A DNA stretch of 64,000 nucleotides from Nocardioides sp. cx-173 (GTDB taxonomy: Bacteria; Actinomycetota; Actinomycetes; Propionibacteriales; Nocardioidaceae): assembly GCF_021117365.1 (NCBI RefSeq), contig NZ_CP088262.1, positions 1,612,001 through 1,676,000 on the forward strand, written 5' to 3'. This document shows positions 1-9,330 of the stretch, one piece after another. The position numbers and the translations under genes are program-made. A model generated the notes under the pieces. The model did not search any database and was not told the origin of the DNA. It saw nothing but the letters and a program-made list of their open reading frames with translations. Within the stretch, counting starts at the first letter, position 1. Every line of letters starts with the position of its first letter.

Positions 1-584
1 AGCCGATCGTGCAGCGCGTCGGCGAGCCGGCGTACGTGCTGATCGGCGCCGACGACCCCGACGCCATGCGCCGCCACACCCACGAGTGCCGTCAGCGCGC
101 CTACCCGTTCATCTCCGACTGCTCCCAGCAGCTGGCCTTCTCCGACGGCGAGCTGATCCGCGACCTGATCGACGGCGCCGCGATCCTGTTCTCCAACGAG
201 TACGAGTCGCACATGATCGAGCAGAAGACCGGCTGGTCCGCCGAGGAGGTGCTCTCCCGCGTCGGCACCCAGGTGACCACGCTCGGCGCCCAGGGCGTGC
301 GGATCACCCGCGAGGGCGAGGACGCCATCGAGATCGCGGCGGCCAAGGGGGTCGTGGCCGTGGAGCCGACCGGCGTCGGCGACGCGTTCCGGGCCGGCTT
401 CCTCGCCGGCCTCAGCTGGGAGCTGCCGCTGGAGCGCGCCGCCCAGGTCGGCTGCGTGCTGGCGGCGTACGTCGTGGAGACCGTGGGCACCCAGGAGTAC
501 ACGTTCACGCACCAGCAGTTCGTCGACCGCGTCGAGGGCTCCTACGGCTCCGAGGCCGCGAAGGACGTCGCCGCCCACCTCTGA
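1..584 (+). CDS. adoK: Adenosine kinase, PfkB family (5' truncated)
   Basis: The reading frame is open to the left edge (first full codon at base 3), so the N-terminus is missing. The visible 194 residues are the C-terminal part of a ribokinase/PfkB-fold sugar kinase. PTGVGDAFRAGFLAG matches PfkB signature 2: the Asp of GVGDAF is the catalytic base and the GxGD stretch forms the anion hole. The following ETVGTQEY tail resembles mycobacterial adenosine kinase (Rv2202c), which uses ATP to make AMP from adenosine. In M. tuberculosis that gene is also close to ctaC, which supports the substrate; without the N-terminal substrate lid a general carbohydrate kinase cannot be excluded. Confidence 0.8.
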   Translation, partial: PIVQRVGEPAYVLIGADDPDAMRRHTHECRQRAYPFISDCSQQLAFSDGELIRDLIDGAAILFSNEYESHMIEQKTGWSAEEVLSRVGTQVTTLGAQGVRITREGEDAIEIAAAKGVVAVEPTGVGDAFRAGFLAGLSWELPLERAAQVGCVLAAYVVETVGTQEYTFTHQQFVDRVEGSYGSEAAKDVAAHL

Positions 585-590
585 GGGCGG

Positions 591-824
591 TCAGGACCGG
601 CGGCGCACCAGGAACCGGGGCGCGCCGTCGTCGGCGGTGTCCTGCCCGACGTACTCCTGATCGCGCATCCGGCACCACGCCGGTACGTCGTAGCGTGCGG
701 CGGGGTCATGGGCGACGACCGCGAGCAGCTCGCCCACCCCCACGTCGGCGAGGTGGCGGGCCAGCTCGATGATCGGCCGTGGGCAGGGTAGGTCGCGACA
801 GTCCAGCTCGAGCGCCGGCGTCAC
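591..824 (-). CDS. TusA-like sulfurtransferase
   Basis: A 77-residue protein. LDCRDLPCPRPIIELARHL matches the TusA signature, in which the Cys of the CPxP motif carries a persulfide. The GTG start overlaps the TGA of the upstream cysteine desulfurase by four bases (GTGA), so the two are almost certainly co-translated: the desulfurase would generate persulfide and this protein accept it. The acceptor after that (thiolated tRNA, molybdenum cofactor or another) cannot be told from sequence. The C-terminal 25 residues (after YDVPAWCRM) are more polar than the core and contain a second Cys. Confidence 0.85.
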   Translation of the reverse strand: MTPALELDCRDLPCPRPIIELARHLADVGVGELLAVVAHDPAARYDVPAWCRMRDQEYVGQDTADDGAPRFLVRRRS

Positions 825-1930
825 GGGCGCACGTCCGCCCTGATTTCGGCCACCGCGTCGGGCAGCACCGCGAGCAGGCGCTCCACCTCGTCGGCGGAGG
901 CGTCCCGGCCGAGCGAGAGCCGCACGTTGCCATGGGTGAGCGCCCCCATCGCTGCCAGGACGTGGCTGGGCTCCAGGGTCGACGCGGTGCAGGCGGAGCC
1001 GCTGGCCACGGCGAAGCCGCGGCGGTCCAGAGCGTGCACCAGCGCCTCCCCGTCGACGTAGAGGAACGAGAACGTCACCAGGTGGGGGAGCCGGCCCACC
1101 GGGTCGCCGACGACGTCGGTGTCGGGGATCGCGGCCACGGCCGCACGGACCCGGTCGACCAGTGCCGTCTGGCGGGCCGCGGTCTCCTCGCGCTCCGCGA
1201 CGACGGCCTGGAGCGCCGCAGCCGCAGCCAGGGCGGCGGGCACGTTCTCGAACCCGCTCGCCCGCTCGTCCACGCGCTCGTCGCGGGGGAACGGACTGGT
1301 CCAGCGCACGCCCTTGCGGACCAGGAGCACCCCGACACCGGCCGGACCGCCCCACTTGTGCGCCGACGCCGCGGCTGCCGCCCATCCCGTGGGCAGGTCC
1401 AGGCGCCCGGCGCTAGCGCAGGCGTCCATGAACAGCGGCACCCCCTCGAGGCGCGCCGCCACCTCGGCCACCGGCTGCGTCGTGCCGACCTCGTGGTTTG
1501 CCGACTGCACGGCCACGACGGCGGCGCCGCTCGCGGCGGCGATGAGCTCGTCGGCCAGGACCCGCCCCTCGTGGTCCACGGGGGCGGCGAGGGTCTCCCC
1601 GGACGCCCACGCGGCCGCATGGAGCACCGCGGAGTGCTCGACCGCGCTGTGCACGATGCCGTCCGACACCCGCGACCGTGCTCGGTGCAGGCCGAGCAGC
1701 CCGCGGTGCACGGCCTCAGTCCCCGAGGCCGTGAAGGTCACCTCGTCCGGGCGGACCCCCAGGCTCTCGGCCACCACCGCGCGCGCGTTGTCGAGCAGCA
1801 GCCGCGCATTGCGACCCGGCCGGTGCAGGCGCCGCGGGTCGGCGTACCCCTGGTCCAGCGCCGCCAGGAACGTGTCGCGGGCCGCCGGGTGGAGGGGCTC
1901 GGCCGAGCCCGAGTCGAGATAGGCGGTCAC
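821..1930 (-). CDS. Cysteine desulfurase, IscS/NifS class V aminotransferase
   Basis: 369 residues, full length for the small actinobacterial desulfurases. The PLP lysine is in SAHKWGGPAGVG (about K192) and the persulfide-forming cysteine in SGSACTASTLEPSHVL (about C314). It converts cysteine to alanine and a protein persulfide, here probably handed to the overlapping TusA-like protein. Start is GTG; no Shine-Dalgarno is visible, but TAGCCT lies at 1937-1942 with 6 nt between it and the GTG, so the mRNA is probably leaderless. It is divergent from the ctaC-ctaD-ctaF operon across a gap of about 90 bp. Confidence 0.92.
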   Translation of the reverse strand: MTAYLDSGSAEPLHPAARDTFLAALDQGYADPRRLHRPGRNARLLLDNARAVVAESLGVRPDEVTFTASGTEAVHRGLLGLHRARSRVSDGIVHSAVEHSAVLHAAAWASGETLAAPVDHEGRVLADELIAAASGAAVVAVQSANHEVGTTQPVAEVAARLEGVPLFMDACASAGRLDLPTGWAAAAASAHKWGGPAGVGVLLVRKGVRWTSPFPRDERVDERASGFENVPAALAAAAALQAVVAEREETAARQTALVDRVRAAVAAIPDTDVVGDPVGRLPHLVTFSFLYVDGEALVHALDRRGFAVASGSACTASTLEPSHVLAAMGALTHGNVRLSLGRDASADEVERLLAVLPDAVAEIRADVRP

Positions 1931-2023
1931 AGCAGGAGGCTACCGGCGACCCGGTCGGTGACCGGAGGGGCGATTCGGATAGTGTTCTTCCTTGATGTGA
2001 CCGTCTGAGAGGAAGGCTCGTTC

Positions 2024-2926
2024 GTGGGTCTGCAACTCCCCGAGCGTAGGGCAGGATCTGGCGTTCTTCGCCGCCGGATACCGCTCCTCGCCGTGCTTGG
2101 CCTCGGCCTGTTCGCCCTCTCCGGGTGTGGCTCCGACTCTGGTGAGTGGGAGCGTCTCGCGATGCCGGATCCCGCCACCGTCGAGGGCGAGTCCATCCTG
2201 TCCCTGTGGCAGGGCGCCTGGATCGCCGCGCTCATCACCGGCGTCGTCGTCTGGGGCCTGATCTTCTACTCGGCGCTGCACTTCCGCCGCCGCAGCGACG
2301 ACGAGATCCCGATCCAGACCCGCTACAACCTGCCGCTGGAGATCTTCTACACGATCTTCCCGGTCATCATGGTGATCGTGTTCTTCTCGCACACCGTGCG
2401 GGTCCAGAACGAGGTGCTCGAGGACACGCCGCCCGACAACACGATCACCGTCGTGGGGCAGCAGTGGACCTGGACCTTCAACCACCCCTACGGCGAGGAG
2501 TACGTCGTCGAGGGGGGCGAGGGCAACGTCATCCCGGTCCTCTACCTGCCGGTCAACGAGACCACCCGCTTCAACCTGGTCACCCCCGACGTGATCCACG
2601 ACTTCGGGGTGCCCGGCTTCCTGATGAAGATGGACGTCGTGCCCGGCCAGATGAACTCCTACCAGGTCACGCCGAAGCGCATCGGCGAGTACGCCGGCAA
2701 GTGCTACGAGCTCTGCGGCGTCTACCACTCCCGCATGCTGTTCACGGTCAAGGTCGTGTCCCGCGACGACTACGACGCCTACCTCCAGGAGCTCGAGGAC
2801 GCCGGCGAGGTGTACGACGAGCCCATCCTGGGCGGCGCCTACGCCGACACCCAGGCGGGCCTCGACACCGACGACGAGCCCGAGGTCGGCCTGGATCCCG
2901 ACGATTCCGAGGAGGGGTCCGAGTGA
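2024..2926 (+). CDS. ctaC: Cytochrome c oxidase subunit II
   Basis: 300 residues. The N-terminus is basic followed by a hydrophobic stretch ending in LSGCG, a lipobox, so it is probably a lipoprotein, then two transmembrane helices (about 60-85 and 105-125) and an extracytoplasmic cupredoxin domain. The CuA ligands are visible: H192 (VIHDF), then C227, E229, C231, H235 and M238 in [13 protein letters not shown]. It takes electrons from the bcc complex and passes them to subunit I. GTG was chosen because AGGAAGG lies 7 nt upstream. An acidic tail of about 40 residues (many Asp, Glu, Gly) follows the fold. First gene of ctaC-ctaD-ctaF. Confidence 0.96.
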   Translation: MGLQLPERRAGSGVLRRRIPLLAVLGLGLFALSGCGSDSGEWERLAMPDPATVEGESILSLWQGAWIAALITGVVVWGLIFYSALHFRRRSDDEIPIQTRYNLPLEIFYTIFPVIMVIVFFSHTVRVQNEVLEDTPPDNTITVVGQQWTWTFNHPYGEEYVVEGGEGNVIPVLYLPVNETTRFNLVTPDVIHDFGVPGFLMKMDVVPGQMNSYQVTPKRIGEYAGKCYELCGVYHSRMLFTVKVVSRDDYDAYLQELEDAGEVYDEPILGGAYADTQAGLDTDDEPEVGLDPDDSEEGSE

Positions 2927-4680
2927 CCACCACCGCCGCGAGATCTGCCGACGTCACCGTCGGCCGCAAGCCGCTCGGCCAGCAGCTGGTCCGGATCATG
3001 ACCACGACCGATCACAAGCTGATCGGCAAGATGTACCTGATCACCTCGTTCGGCTGGTTCATGATCGGCGGCCTCATGGCCATGCTGATCCGCTCCGAGC
3101 TCGCGTTCCCGGACCAGCAGATCGTCAACGACGAGCTGTACAACCAGCTGTTCACGATGCACGGCACGATCATGCTGCTGCTGTTCGCCACGCCGCTGTT
3201 CTTCGGCTTCGCCAACGTGATCATGCCGATCCAGATCGGCTCGCCCGACGTGGCGTTCCCGCGCCTGAACATGTTCAGCTACTGGCTGTTCCTCTTCGGC
3301 GGCCTCATCGCCGCCTCGGGCTTCCTGACCCCGCAGGGGGCGGCCGACTTCGGCTGGTTCGCCTACACCCCGCTCTCGGACTCCGTGCGCTCACCCGGCG
3401 TCGGCGGCGACCTGTGGATCATGGGCCTGTGGATGGCCGGCCTGGGCACGATCCTCGGCGCGGTCAACTTCATCACCACGATCATCTGCATGCGCGCGCC
3501 CGGCATGACGATGTTCCGGATGCCGCTGTTCGTGTGGAACACGCTGATCACCAGCCTGCTGGTCCTGATCGCGTTCCCCGTGCTCGCCGGCGCGCTGCTC
3601 TCGCTCGAGGCCGACCGGATCCTGGGGGCCCACGTCTTCGACACCGCCCACGGCGGCGCCATCTTGTGGCAGCACCTGTTCTGGTTCTTCGGGCACCCGG
3701 AGGTCTACATCATCGCGCTGCCGTTCTTCGGCATCGTGACCGAGATCCTGCCCGTCTTCAGCCGCAAGCCGCTCTTCGGCTACGTCGGCCTGGTCGGCGC
3801 CACCCTCGCCATCGCCATCCTGTCCGTGGCGGTGTGGGCCCACCACATGTTCGTCACCGGCTCGGTCAACCTCGCGTTCTTCTCGGGGATGACCTTCTTG
3901 ATCGCGGTGCCGACAGGAGTGAAGTTCTTCAACTGGATCGGCACGATGTGGGGCGGATCAGTCTCTTTCGACACCCCCATGCTCTGGTCGATCGGCTTCC
4001 TCACCACCTTCCTGTTCGGTGGCCTGACCGGCATCATCCTGGCGTCGCCGCCGCTGGACTTCCACGTGTCGGACTCCTACTTCGTGGTGGCGCACTTCCA
4101 CTACGTGGTGTTCGGGACGGTGGTGTTCGCGATGTTCGCGGGCTTCTACTACTGGTGGCCCAAGATGACCGGGCGGATGCTGGACGAGCGGCTGGGCAAG
4201 ATCCACTTCTGGCTGCTGTTCGTGGGCTTCCACATGACGTTCCTGGTCCAGCACTGGCTGGGCGTGGAGGGCATGCCGCGTCGCTACGCCGACTACCTGC
4301 CCGGTGACGGGTTCACCACGCTCAACCAGGTCTCCACGGTCGGCGCGTTCCTGCTGGGTGCCTCGACGCTGCCGTTCCTCTACAACGTCTACATCTCGCG
4401 GCGCTCGCCGCTGGTGGGCGTGGACGACCCCTGGGGCTGGGGCCGCTCGCTGGAGTGGGCCACGAGCAGCCCGCCGCCACGGCACAACTTCGTCTCCATC
4501 CCGCGCATCCGCTCGGAGTCGCCGGCCTTCGACCTGCACCACCCCGAGATCGCCGCGATCGAGCTCGACGAGAACCGCGCCGCTCGCGACGGTCGCTTCG
4601 CCGACGCCCCCGACATGGAGGGGCGCGAGGAGCTGATCGAGGAGCGCACTGACGACGACACCCCGAGGGACGACGCCTGA
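2923..4680 (+). CDS. ctaD: Cytochrome c oxidase subunit I (aa3 type)
   Basis: 585 residues with about twelve membrane helices. Metal ligands are all present: H80 (TMHGTIM) and H393 for haem a, H391 for haem a3, and H258 with the cross-linked Tyr ([12 protein letters not shown]262), H307 and H308 for CuB. The Glu of GHPEVY marks an A-type oxidase with D and K proton channels. It reduces oxygen to water and pumps protons. The GTG start overlaps the ctaC stop (GTGA) and has GGAGGGG upstream. The C-terminal 60 residues after the last helix are hydrophilic and acidic, cytoplasmic. Confidence 0.98.
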   Translation: MTTTAARSADVTVGRKPLGQQLVRIMTTTDHKLIGKMYLITSFGWFMIGGLMAMLIRSELAFPDQQIVNDELYNQLFTMHGTIMLLLFATPLFFGFANVIMPIQIGSPDVAFPRLNMFSYWLFLFGGLIAASGFLTPQGAADFGWFAYTPLSDSVRSPGVGGDLWIMGLWMAGLGTILGAVNFITTIICMRAPGMTMFRMPLFVWNTLITSLLVLIAFPVLAGALLSLEADRILGAHVFDTAHGGAILWQHLFWFFGHPEVYIIALPFFGIVTEILPVFSRKPLFGYVGLVGATLAIAILSVAVWAHHMFVTGSVNLAFFSGMTFLIAVPTGVKFFNWIGTMWGGSVSFDTPMLWSIGFLTTFLFGGLTGIILASPPLDFHVSDSYFVVAHFHYVVFGTVVFAMFAGFYYWWPKMTGRMLDERLGKIHFWLLFVGFHMTFLVQHWLGVEGMPRRYADYLPGDGFTTLNQVSTVGAFLLGASTLPFLYNVYISRRSPLVGVDDPWGWGRSLEWATSSPPPRHNFVSIPRIRSESPAFDLHHPEIAAIELDENRAARDGRFADAPDMEGREELIEERTDDDTPRDDA

Positions 4681-5096
4681 TGAAGTCCGAGACCTGGATG
4701 TTCGCCATCTGCACCGTGTTCCTGGTGCTGGTGACGCCCGCCTACTGGTTCGTGACCGAGGGCTCCGACAAGGGCGGTGACTGGACGGGCACCTCCGCGC
4801 TCACCATGACCGCGCTGCTGACCCTGATGATCACGCTGTACCTCGGCTTCCACGCCAAGAAGATGGACCCGCGCCCCGAGGACCGCAAGGACGCGGAGAT
4901 CGCCGACGGGGCCGGGGAGCTCGGGTTCTTCCCGCCCTACAGCTGGTGGCCGCTGTGGTGCGCCCTCACGCTCGGCGTGATGGTCGCCGCCATCGCCGCC
5001 ACCGCGTGGTGGCTGATGATCATCGGAGCGGTGCTCGGGGCGATCGCGCTGACCGGGCTGGTGTTCGAGTACTACCGGGGCGAGCACGCTCACTGA
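4680..5096 (+). CDS. ctaF: Cytochrome c oxidase subunit IV, actinobacterial
   Basis: 138 residues with four hydrophobic helices (about 5-25, 40-58, 85-105, 110-130), matching the actinobacterial CtaF family of small four-helix oxidase subunits. ATG overlaps the ctaD stop by one base (TGATG), so it is coupled to ctaD. The motif YSWWPLWCALTLG before helix 3 is typical. It has no metal ligands; its role is structural, and in mycobacteria it contributes to the bcc-aa3 supercomplex. Confidence 0.93.
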   Translation: MKSETWMFAICTVFLVLVTPAYWFVTEGSDKGGDWTGTSALTMTALLTLMITLYLGFHAKKMDPRPEDRKDAEIADGAGELGFFPPYSWWPLWCALTLGVMVAAIAATAWWLMIIGAVLGAIALTGLVFEYYRGEHAH

Positions 5097-5211
5097 CTCA
5101 CCCTCGTGGGCGAGGAGCACGGGTTTCTGGGGGGTCCCGGGTTACCCTGGATGAGTTGGCCGCGTCCGGTCGACCCATGTCCGGCACCGCCTCTCCGGGA
5201 GTTCCCTCATC

Positions 5212-6420
5212 ATGCCCAGCCGCCGCCTGGTCGGCGCCTCCGCGCTGCTCCTCGCCAGCCTCGCCCTGACCGCCTGTGATGCGGGATCGGCGCTGAGCGA
5301 CAGTTCCGACGACCCCTCGGGGCCGGCCCGGTCCGGTGCCGCCGGCACCGATCCCGACCAGCCCACCGGCCGGGTCGTCGCCAACGTCAAGCGCGGGGCC
5401 ACGGTGCCCGTGGACAAGGTCGTGACGGTGCGGGCCACCGATGCGCGGCTCACCGAGGTCACGCTGTCGTCGGGCTCCGGCTCGGTGAGCGGCGCGCTCG
5501 CGGACGACGGGCGCACCTGGACCGCCTCGGACCGGTTGGAGCCGGGGGAGTCCTACACCGTCAAGGCGCTCGCCCAAGGGGCCGACGGCGCCCCCGTGCG
5601 CCGTACCACCTCGTTTGCGACGCAGGCGCTGACGCTCGATGACCAGACCTACCCCTCGGTCGCGCCGCTGGCCGGCGAGACCGTTGGCGTCGGGATGCCG
5701 GTCATCGTCTCCTTCGACGTGCCGGTGACCGACCGGGCCGAGTTCGAGCGCCACATGAAGGTGACCTCGGAGCCCGCCCAGCGTGGCTCCTGGCACTGGC
5801 TGTCGGGCAACGAGGCCCACTGGCGTCCGGCGAAGTACTGGCGGGCGGGCACCAAGGTCTCCGTCGACGTGGACGTCAACGGCGTCGCGGCCGGCAACGG
5901 CGTCTACGGCCAGGAGGACCGGGAGGTCGACTTCGAGGTGGGCGACGCCCACGTCTACAAGGTCGATGCGGCCGCCCACCACATGAAGGTCTTCGCCAAC
6001 GGCAAGCTGCTGCGCACGCTGCCCATCACCACCGGCAAGCCGGGCTTCACCACCCGCTCCGGCACCAAGGTGATCATGGAGAAGTACGACCGCAAGCGGA
6101 TGAACTCCGAGACCGTCGGGATCGCCGCCGGGAGCGCCGACGCCTACGACATCGACAACGTGCAGTGGGCCATGCGGGTCACCGCCTCCGGTGAGTTCAT
6201 CCACGCCGCCCCCTGGTCCACCGGCTCCCAGGGCTACGCCAACGTCTCCCACGGCTGCACCGGCATGAGCACCGCCGACGCCGGCTGGCTCTACGAGATG
6301 TCTCGCCGCGGCGACGTCGTCGAGTACACCGGCACCGACCGCCCCATGACTCTCGACAACGGCTACGGCGACTGGAACGCCTCCTTCGCCGACTACGCCA
6401 AGGGCTCCGCCCTCCGCTGA
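5212..6420 (+). CDS. L,D-transpeptidase lipoprotein
   Basis: 402 residues. The signal peptide ends in LTACD (lipobox), so the protein is anchored outside the membrane. Two Ig-like domains follow (about 55-150 and 155-245), then a YkuD catalytic domain with H331, H347 and the nucleophile C349 in SHGCTGMSTADAGW. This is the architecture of mycobacterial Ldt enzymes, which make 3-3 cross-links in peptidoglycan and are targets of carbapenems. The stop codon TGA is the first three bases of a repeated element (TGACCCGTCACCAACT) that also follows the next gene. The 115-bp gap to ctaF probably holds its own promoter. Confidence 0.93.
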   Translation: MPSRRLVGASALLLASLALTACDAGSALSDSSDDPSGPARSGAAGTDPDQPTGRVVANVKRGATVPVDKVVTVRATDARLTEVTLSSGSGSVSGALADDGRTWTASDRLEPGESYTVKALAQGADGAPVRRTTSFATQALTLDDQTYPSVAPLAGETVGVGMPVIVSFDVPVTDRAEFERHMKVTSEPAQRGSWHWLSGNEAHWRPAKYWRAGTKVSVDVDVNGVAAGNGVYGQEDREVDFEVGDAHVYKVDAAAHHMKVFANGKLLRTLPITTGKPGFTTRSGTKVIMEKYDRKRMNSETVGIAAGSADAYDIDNVQWAMRVTASGEFIHAAPWSTGSQGYANVSHGCTGMSTADAGWLYEMSRRGDVVEYTGTDRPMTLDNGYGDWNASFADYAKGSALR

Positions 6421-6480
6421 CCCGTCACCAACTGCACCGAATCCCCGCTGACCCGTCAGAAAGTTTCTGACGGGTCAGCG
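6418..6480. repeat. 63-bp repeat, copy 1, with perfect 35-nt palindrome
   Basis: The unit starts at the stop codon of the transpeptidase gene with TGACCCGTCACCAACT, then 12 variable bases, then a perfect palindrome at 6446-6480: arm CGCTGACCCGTCAGAAA, central G, and the complementary arm. Copy 2 is at 7491-7553 with the same internal spacing. As RNA the palindrome would form a strong hairpin and could end transcription, though no T-run follows. Confidence 0.9.
6446..6480. terminator. Palindromic hairpin after L,D-transpeptidase gene
   Basis: 17-bp perfect arms around a single G form a stable hairpin 25 nt after the stop codon. It lies between two genes on the same strand. The stem has GC-rich outer and AT-rich inner parts and lacks a downstream T-run, so intrinsic termination is plausible but not certain. 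Confidence 0.5.
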
Positions 6481-6542
6481 TTCTTCCACAGGCGGCCGGA
6501 GGCGATGCGTAGGGGAGCTGCGCGCGGGGGACACCCATCAGC

Positions 6543-7493
6543 ATGCCTTTACCTCGCCACCTGGCCACGTTGCTGGAGGCCCGATCGCGGTTGCCGCACG
6601 GGCGTCCCTTCACCTCCGCGGAGGCTCGCGAGCACGGGCTCACGTGGCCGCAGCTGCGCGCGCTGGTGAGGGAGCGGCTGCTCGCCCACCCGCTGCGCGA
6701 CGTCTATGCGATGCCGGATCTCACCGATGATCTGGAGCTGCGTCTCGCGATGCTGCGGCTGGTGGTGCCGCACGACTGTGTGGTGACCGACCGGACCGCG
6801 GCGTGGCTCTGGGGCGCGACGATGGCGTTGGCTCCCCACGATCATCTCCAGGTGCCGCAGGTCTCGGTGTTCGCACCGCCGGGGCGCCGGTTGCGCAACG
6901 GCCTGGTCGCCAGTGGTGAGCGGCGGCTGGCCCCCGCCGACGTCGTGACCATGGGCGGGATCCAGGTGACCACCCCGCTGCGCACGGCATGCGACCTCGG
7001 CAGGCTGCTGCACCGCGACCAGGCCTTCGCCGCGATGGACGCGCTGGCCGACCTGCGACGCTTCGACCTCGATGAGCTGCTGCTCGCGGTGGAGCGGTTC
7101 AAGGGCTACCGGGGCGTCGTACAGCTGCGCACGCTGGCGCCGCTGGTGCGGAGGGGCTCACAGTCGCCCACGGAGAGCATCCTGCGCCTGCGGTGGGAGG
7201 AGGAGGGGCTGCCGGAGCCTGAGTGCCAGGTCGAGGTCGAAGGTCCGGAGGGCTCGTACTTCCTCGACATCGCCAACCGCCATCATTGTCTCGCCGCGGA
7301 GTACGACGGCGCGGAGTTCCACGGCGAGGAGCAGCGCGCGTACGACCAGGACCGGCGCGGCTGGATGGCGACGCACGGGGCCTGGATCATCGTGGTCGTC
7401 CGCAAGGTGAACCTGTTCGGCCGCCACCAGGACGTGCACCTGCTGCTCCGGGGCGGACTCGAGCGGGCGCTGCGCCGGCCGGTCCTGCACTGA
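6543..7493 (+). CDS. AbiEi-type antitoxin domain / DUF559 protein, orphan
   Basis: 316 residues. The N-terminal part (about 15-60; FTSAEAREHGLTWPQLRALV) resembles the winged-helix domain of AbiEi antitoxins, ending in the usual DVYAMP strand. The C-terminal part (about 215-310) resembles DUF559, a Vsr/restriction-endonuclease-like fold: SPTESILRLRWEEEG, YFLDIANRH, LAAEYDGAEFH, then QDRRGWMATHG. The acidic residues fit a PD-(D/E)xK nuclease core, but no clear catalytic Lys is seen. No AbiEii nucleotidyltransferase toxin lies next to it, so this is not a standard AbiE pair. Such proteins are common and functionally uncharacterised in actinobacteria. It is bracketed by two 63-bp repeats. Confidence 0.75.
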   Translation: MPLPRHLATLLEARSRLPHGRPFTSAEAREHGLTWPQLRALVRERLLAHPLRDVYAMPDLTDDLELRLAMLRLVVPHDCVVTDRTAAWLWGATMALAPHDHLQVPQVSVFAPPGRRLRNGLVASGERRLAPADVVTMGGIQVTTPLRTACDLGRLLHRDQAFAAMDALADLRRFDLDELLLAVERFKGYRGVVQLRTLAPLVRRGSQSPTESILRLRWEEEGLPEPECQVEVEGPEGSYFLDIANRHHCLAAEYDGAEFHGEEQRAYDQDRRGWMATHGAWIIVVVRKVNLFGRHQDVHLLLRGGLERALRRPVLH

Positions 7494-7553
7494 CCCGTCA
7501 CCAACTCACCGCAAATGACGCTGACCCGTCAGAAAGTTTCTGACGGGTCAGCG
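7491..7553. repeat. 63-bp repeat, copy 2, with perfect 35-nt palindrome
   Basis: Begins with the TGA stop codon of the AbiEi/DUF559 gene: TGACCCGTCACCAACT, 12 variable bases, then the same 35-nt palindrome at 7519-7553. It lies between convergent genes, so it could terminate transcription from both sides. A third partial copy, TGACCCGTC, contains the stop codon of qcrB at 7573-7581 on the minus strand. Confidence 0.9.
7519..7553. terminator. Palindromic hairpin between convergent genes
   Basis: Identical to the palindrome at 6446-6480. It lies 26 bp from the stop of the forward DUF559 gene and 25 bp from the stop of the reverse qcrB gene, the position expected for a bidirectional terminator. 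There is no T-run on either side. Confidence 0.5.
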
Positions 7554-7578
7554 GTGGTTCTGTGCAGTGGGGGACGGG

Positions 7579-9330
7579 TCAGTGGTCGCCGCGGAGGTGC
7601 TCGCCGTCGACCGGGTGGACACCGTCGAACTGGTGTCCGTCGGCGGCGTGGCCCTCCAGGGAGGCCTGGAGCTCGTGCTCGTGCTCCGCGTGGTGCTCGG
7701 CCTCCTCGAGCTCGGTCTTGGTGACCGGCTGGATGTTGTCGGCGAACATCAGAGCCGACAGCTTGGCGCGCAGGCCGTCGAGACGCCCGCGCTTGGCGGG
7801 GATGCCGTTCTCGTCGGTCTCACTGCCGGGCGTCCAGACCTCGTCGGGCTCACGGGCCGTGAGCGTGTAGACCTCGGACTGGCTGATCGGCAGGTGCCGC
7901 TCGGAGTAGCCGCCCTCGGGGGAGCGCATGATGACGCCGGTCTCGTACCCGTGCAGCAGCCGCTCCTTGTCCTGACGCTGCAACGAGATGCACCAGCGCC
8001 GGGTGATGATGAACGCGATCACCGGCCCGATGAACACCGCAGCACGCATGAAGTACGTGATCTGGTTGATGCTCAGGTGCAGCTTGATGGCGATGATGTC
8101 GTTTCCGCCGGCAGCCCACATCAGGCCGTAGAACGTCATCAGCGCCACCATCGTGGCCGTGCGCGTCGGGGCGTCGCGGGGACGCTCGAGCAGGTGGTGA
8201 TCACGCTTGTCCTTGGTGATCCACGACTCGATGAAGGGCAGCAGCAGCAGGATCGTGAACATCAGCCCCGGCAGGATGATGATCGGGATCAGCACGTTCC
8301 ACGACAGCGTGACGCCCAGGAACGAGGACTCCCAGCCCGGCATGATCCGCAGCGCGCCGTCGGGCCAGCCCATGTACCAGTCGGGCTGGGATCCGGCGGT
8401 CACCTTGGTCGGGTCGTAGGGCCCGTACTTCCACACCGGGTTGATCGTCAGCAGCCCGCCCATGATCGCGGTCATGCCGAAGACGATGAAGAAGAAGCCG
8501 CCGGCCTTGGCCGCGTAGACGGGGAGCATCGGGAAGCCCACGACGTTCTGCTCGGTCCGTCCGGGACCTGGCCACTGCGTGTGCTTGTGGTAGACGAGCA
8601 GCAGCATGTGGGCCGCGATCAGGGCCAGCAGCAGGCCGGGGATCAGCAGCACGTGGACGATGTAGAGACGCGGGATGATCGCCTCGCCCGGGAACTCCCC
8701 GCCGAAGAGGAAGAACGACATGTAGGTGCCCACGACCGGCATCGACTTCATGAAGCCGTCAGCCGCGCGGATGCCGGTGCCGGAGAGCAGGTCGTCGGGC
8801 AGCGAGTAGCCGGTGAAGCCCTCGAGCGTGCCGAGCAGCAGCAGCAGGCTGCCGATGACCCAGTTGAGCTCGCGCGGCTTGCGGAATGCGCCCGTGAAGT
8901 ACACGCGCATCATGTGGATCATCATCGAGGCGATGAACAGCATCGCGGCCCAGTGGTGCATCTGCCGCATGAGCAGGCCGCCACGGACGTCGAAGGACAG
9001 GTGCAGGGTCGAGGCGAGCGCCTCGGACATGTTCACACCGCGCAGCAGGTCGTAGGAGCCCTGGTACTCGACCTCGGCCATGCTCGGGGTGTACCAGAGC
9101 GTCAGGAAGATGCCGGTGAGGAGCAGCACCACGAAGCTCCACAGCGCGATCTCGCCGAGCATGAAGGACCAGTGGTCCGGGAAGACCTTGCGCAGGTTCT
9201 TCTTCATGGCCGTGGCGAGGCCGAGGCGCTCGTCGGCCCAGTTGGCGACGGCGCCGGCCTTGCCGGGCTTCTTGGGCGTGGCCGCGGTGGTGGTGTTGCT
9301 GTCGGCGACCTTGCTCGTGTCGACGCTCAT
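7579..9330 (-). CDS. qcrB: Cytochrome bcc complex, cytochrome b subunit
   Basis: 583 residues, the long actinobacterial form. The haem-ligating histidine pairs lie in helices B and D (RQMHHWAAMLF, MMIHMMRV, VHVLLIPGL, IAAHMLLLV), and the Qo-site motif is PDWYMGWPDG (PDW in place of PEW, as in other actinobacteria). The C-terminus past the last helix is a roughly 150-residue cytoplasmic extension ending in a His- and acid-rich stretch (AEHHAEHEHELQ, then GDH). It oxidises menaquinol and passes electrons to QcrA. ATG overlaps the qcrA stop (ATGA). Last gene of ctaE-qcrC-qcrA-qcrB. Confidence 0.97.
   Translation of the reverse strand: MSVDTSKVADSNTTTAATPKKPGKAGAVANWADERLGLATAMKKNLRKVFPDHWSFMLGEIALWSFVVLLLTGIFLTLWYTPSMAEVEYQGSYDLLRGVNMSEALASTLHLSFDVRGGLLMRQMHHWAAMLFIASMMIHMMRVYFTGAFRKPRELNWVIGSLLLLLGTLEGFTGYSLPDDLLSGTGIRAADGFMKSMPVVGTYMSFFLFGGEFPGEAIIPRLYIVHVLLIPGLLLALIAAHMLLLVYHKHTQWPGPGRTEQNVVGFPMLPVYAAKAGGFFFIVFGMTAIMGGLLTINPVWKYGPYDPTKVTAGSQPDWYMGWPDGALRIMPGWESSFLGVTLSWNVLIPIIILPGLMFTILLLLPFIESWITKDKRDHHLLERPRDAPTRTATMVALMTFYGLMWAAGGNDIIAIKLHLSINQITYFMRAAVFIGPVIAFIITRRWCISLQRQDKERLLHGYETGVIMRSPEGGYSERHLPISQSEVYTLTAREPDEVWTPGSETDENGIPAKRGRLDGLRAKLSALMFADNIQPVTKTELEEAEHHAEHEHELQASLEGHAADGHQFDGVHPVDGEHLRGDH

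Noticed and set aside
6543..7493. Type IV toxin-antitoxin pair AbiEi-AbiEii
   Set aside because: Only the antitoxin-like domain is present; no nucleotidyltransferase toxin lies within several kb.
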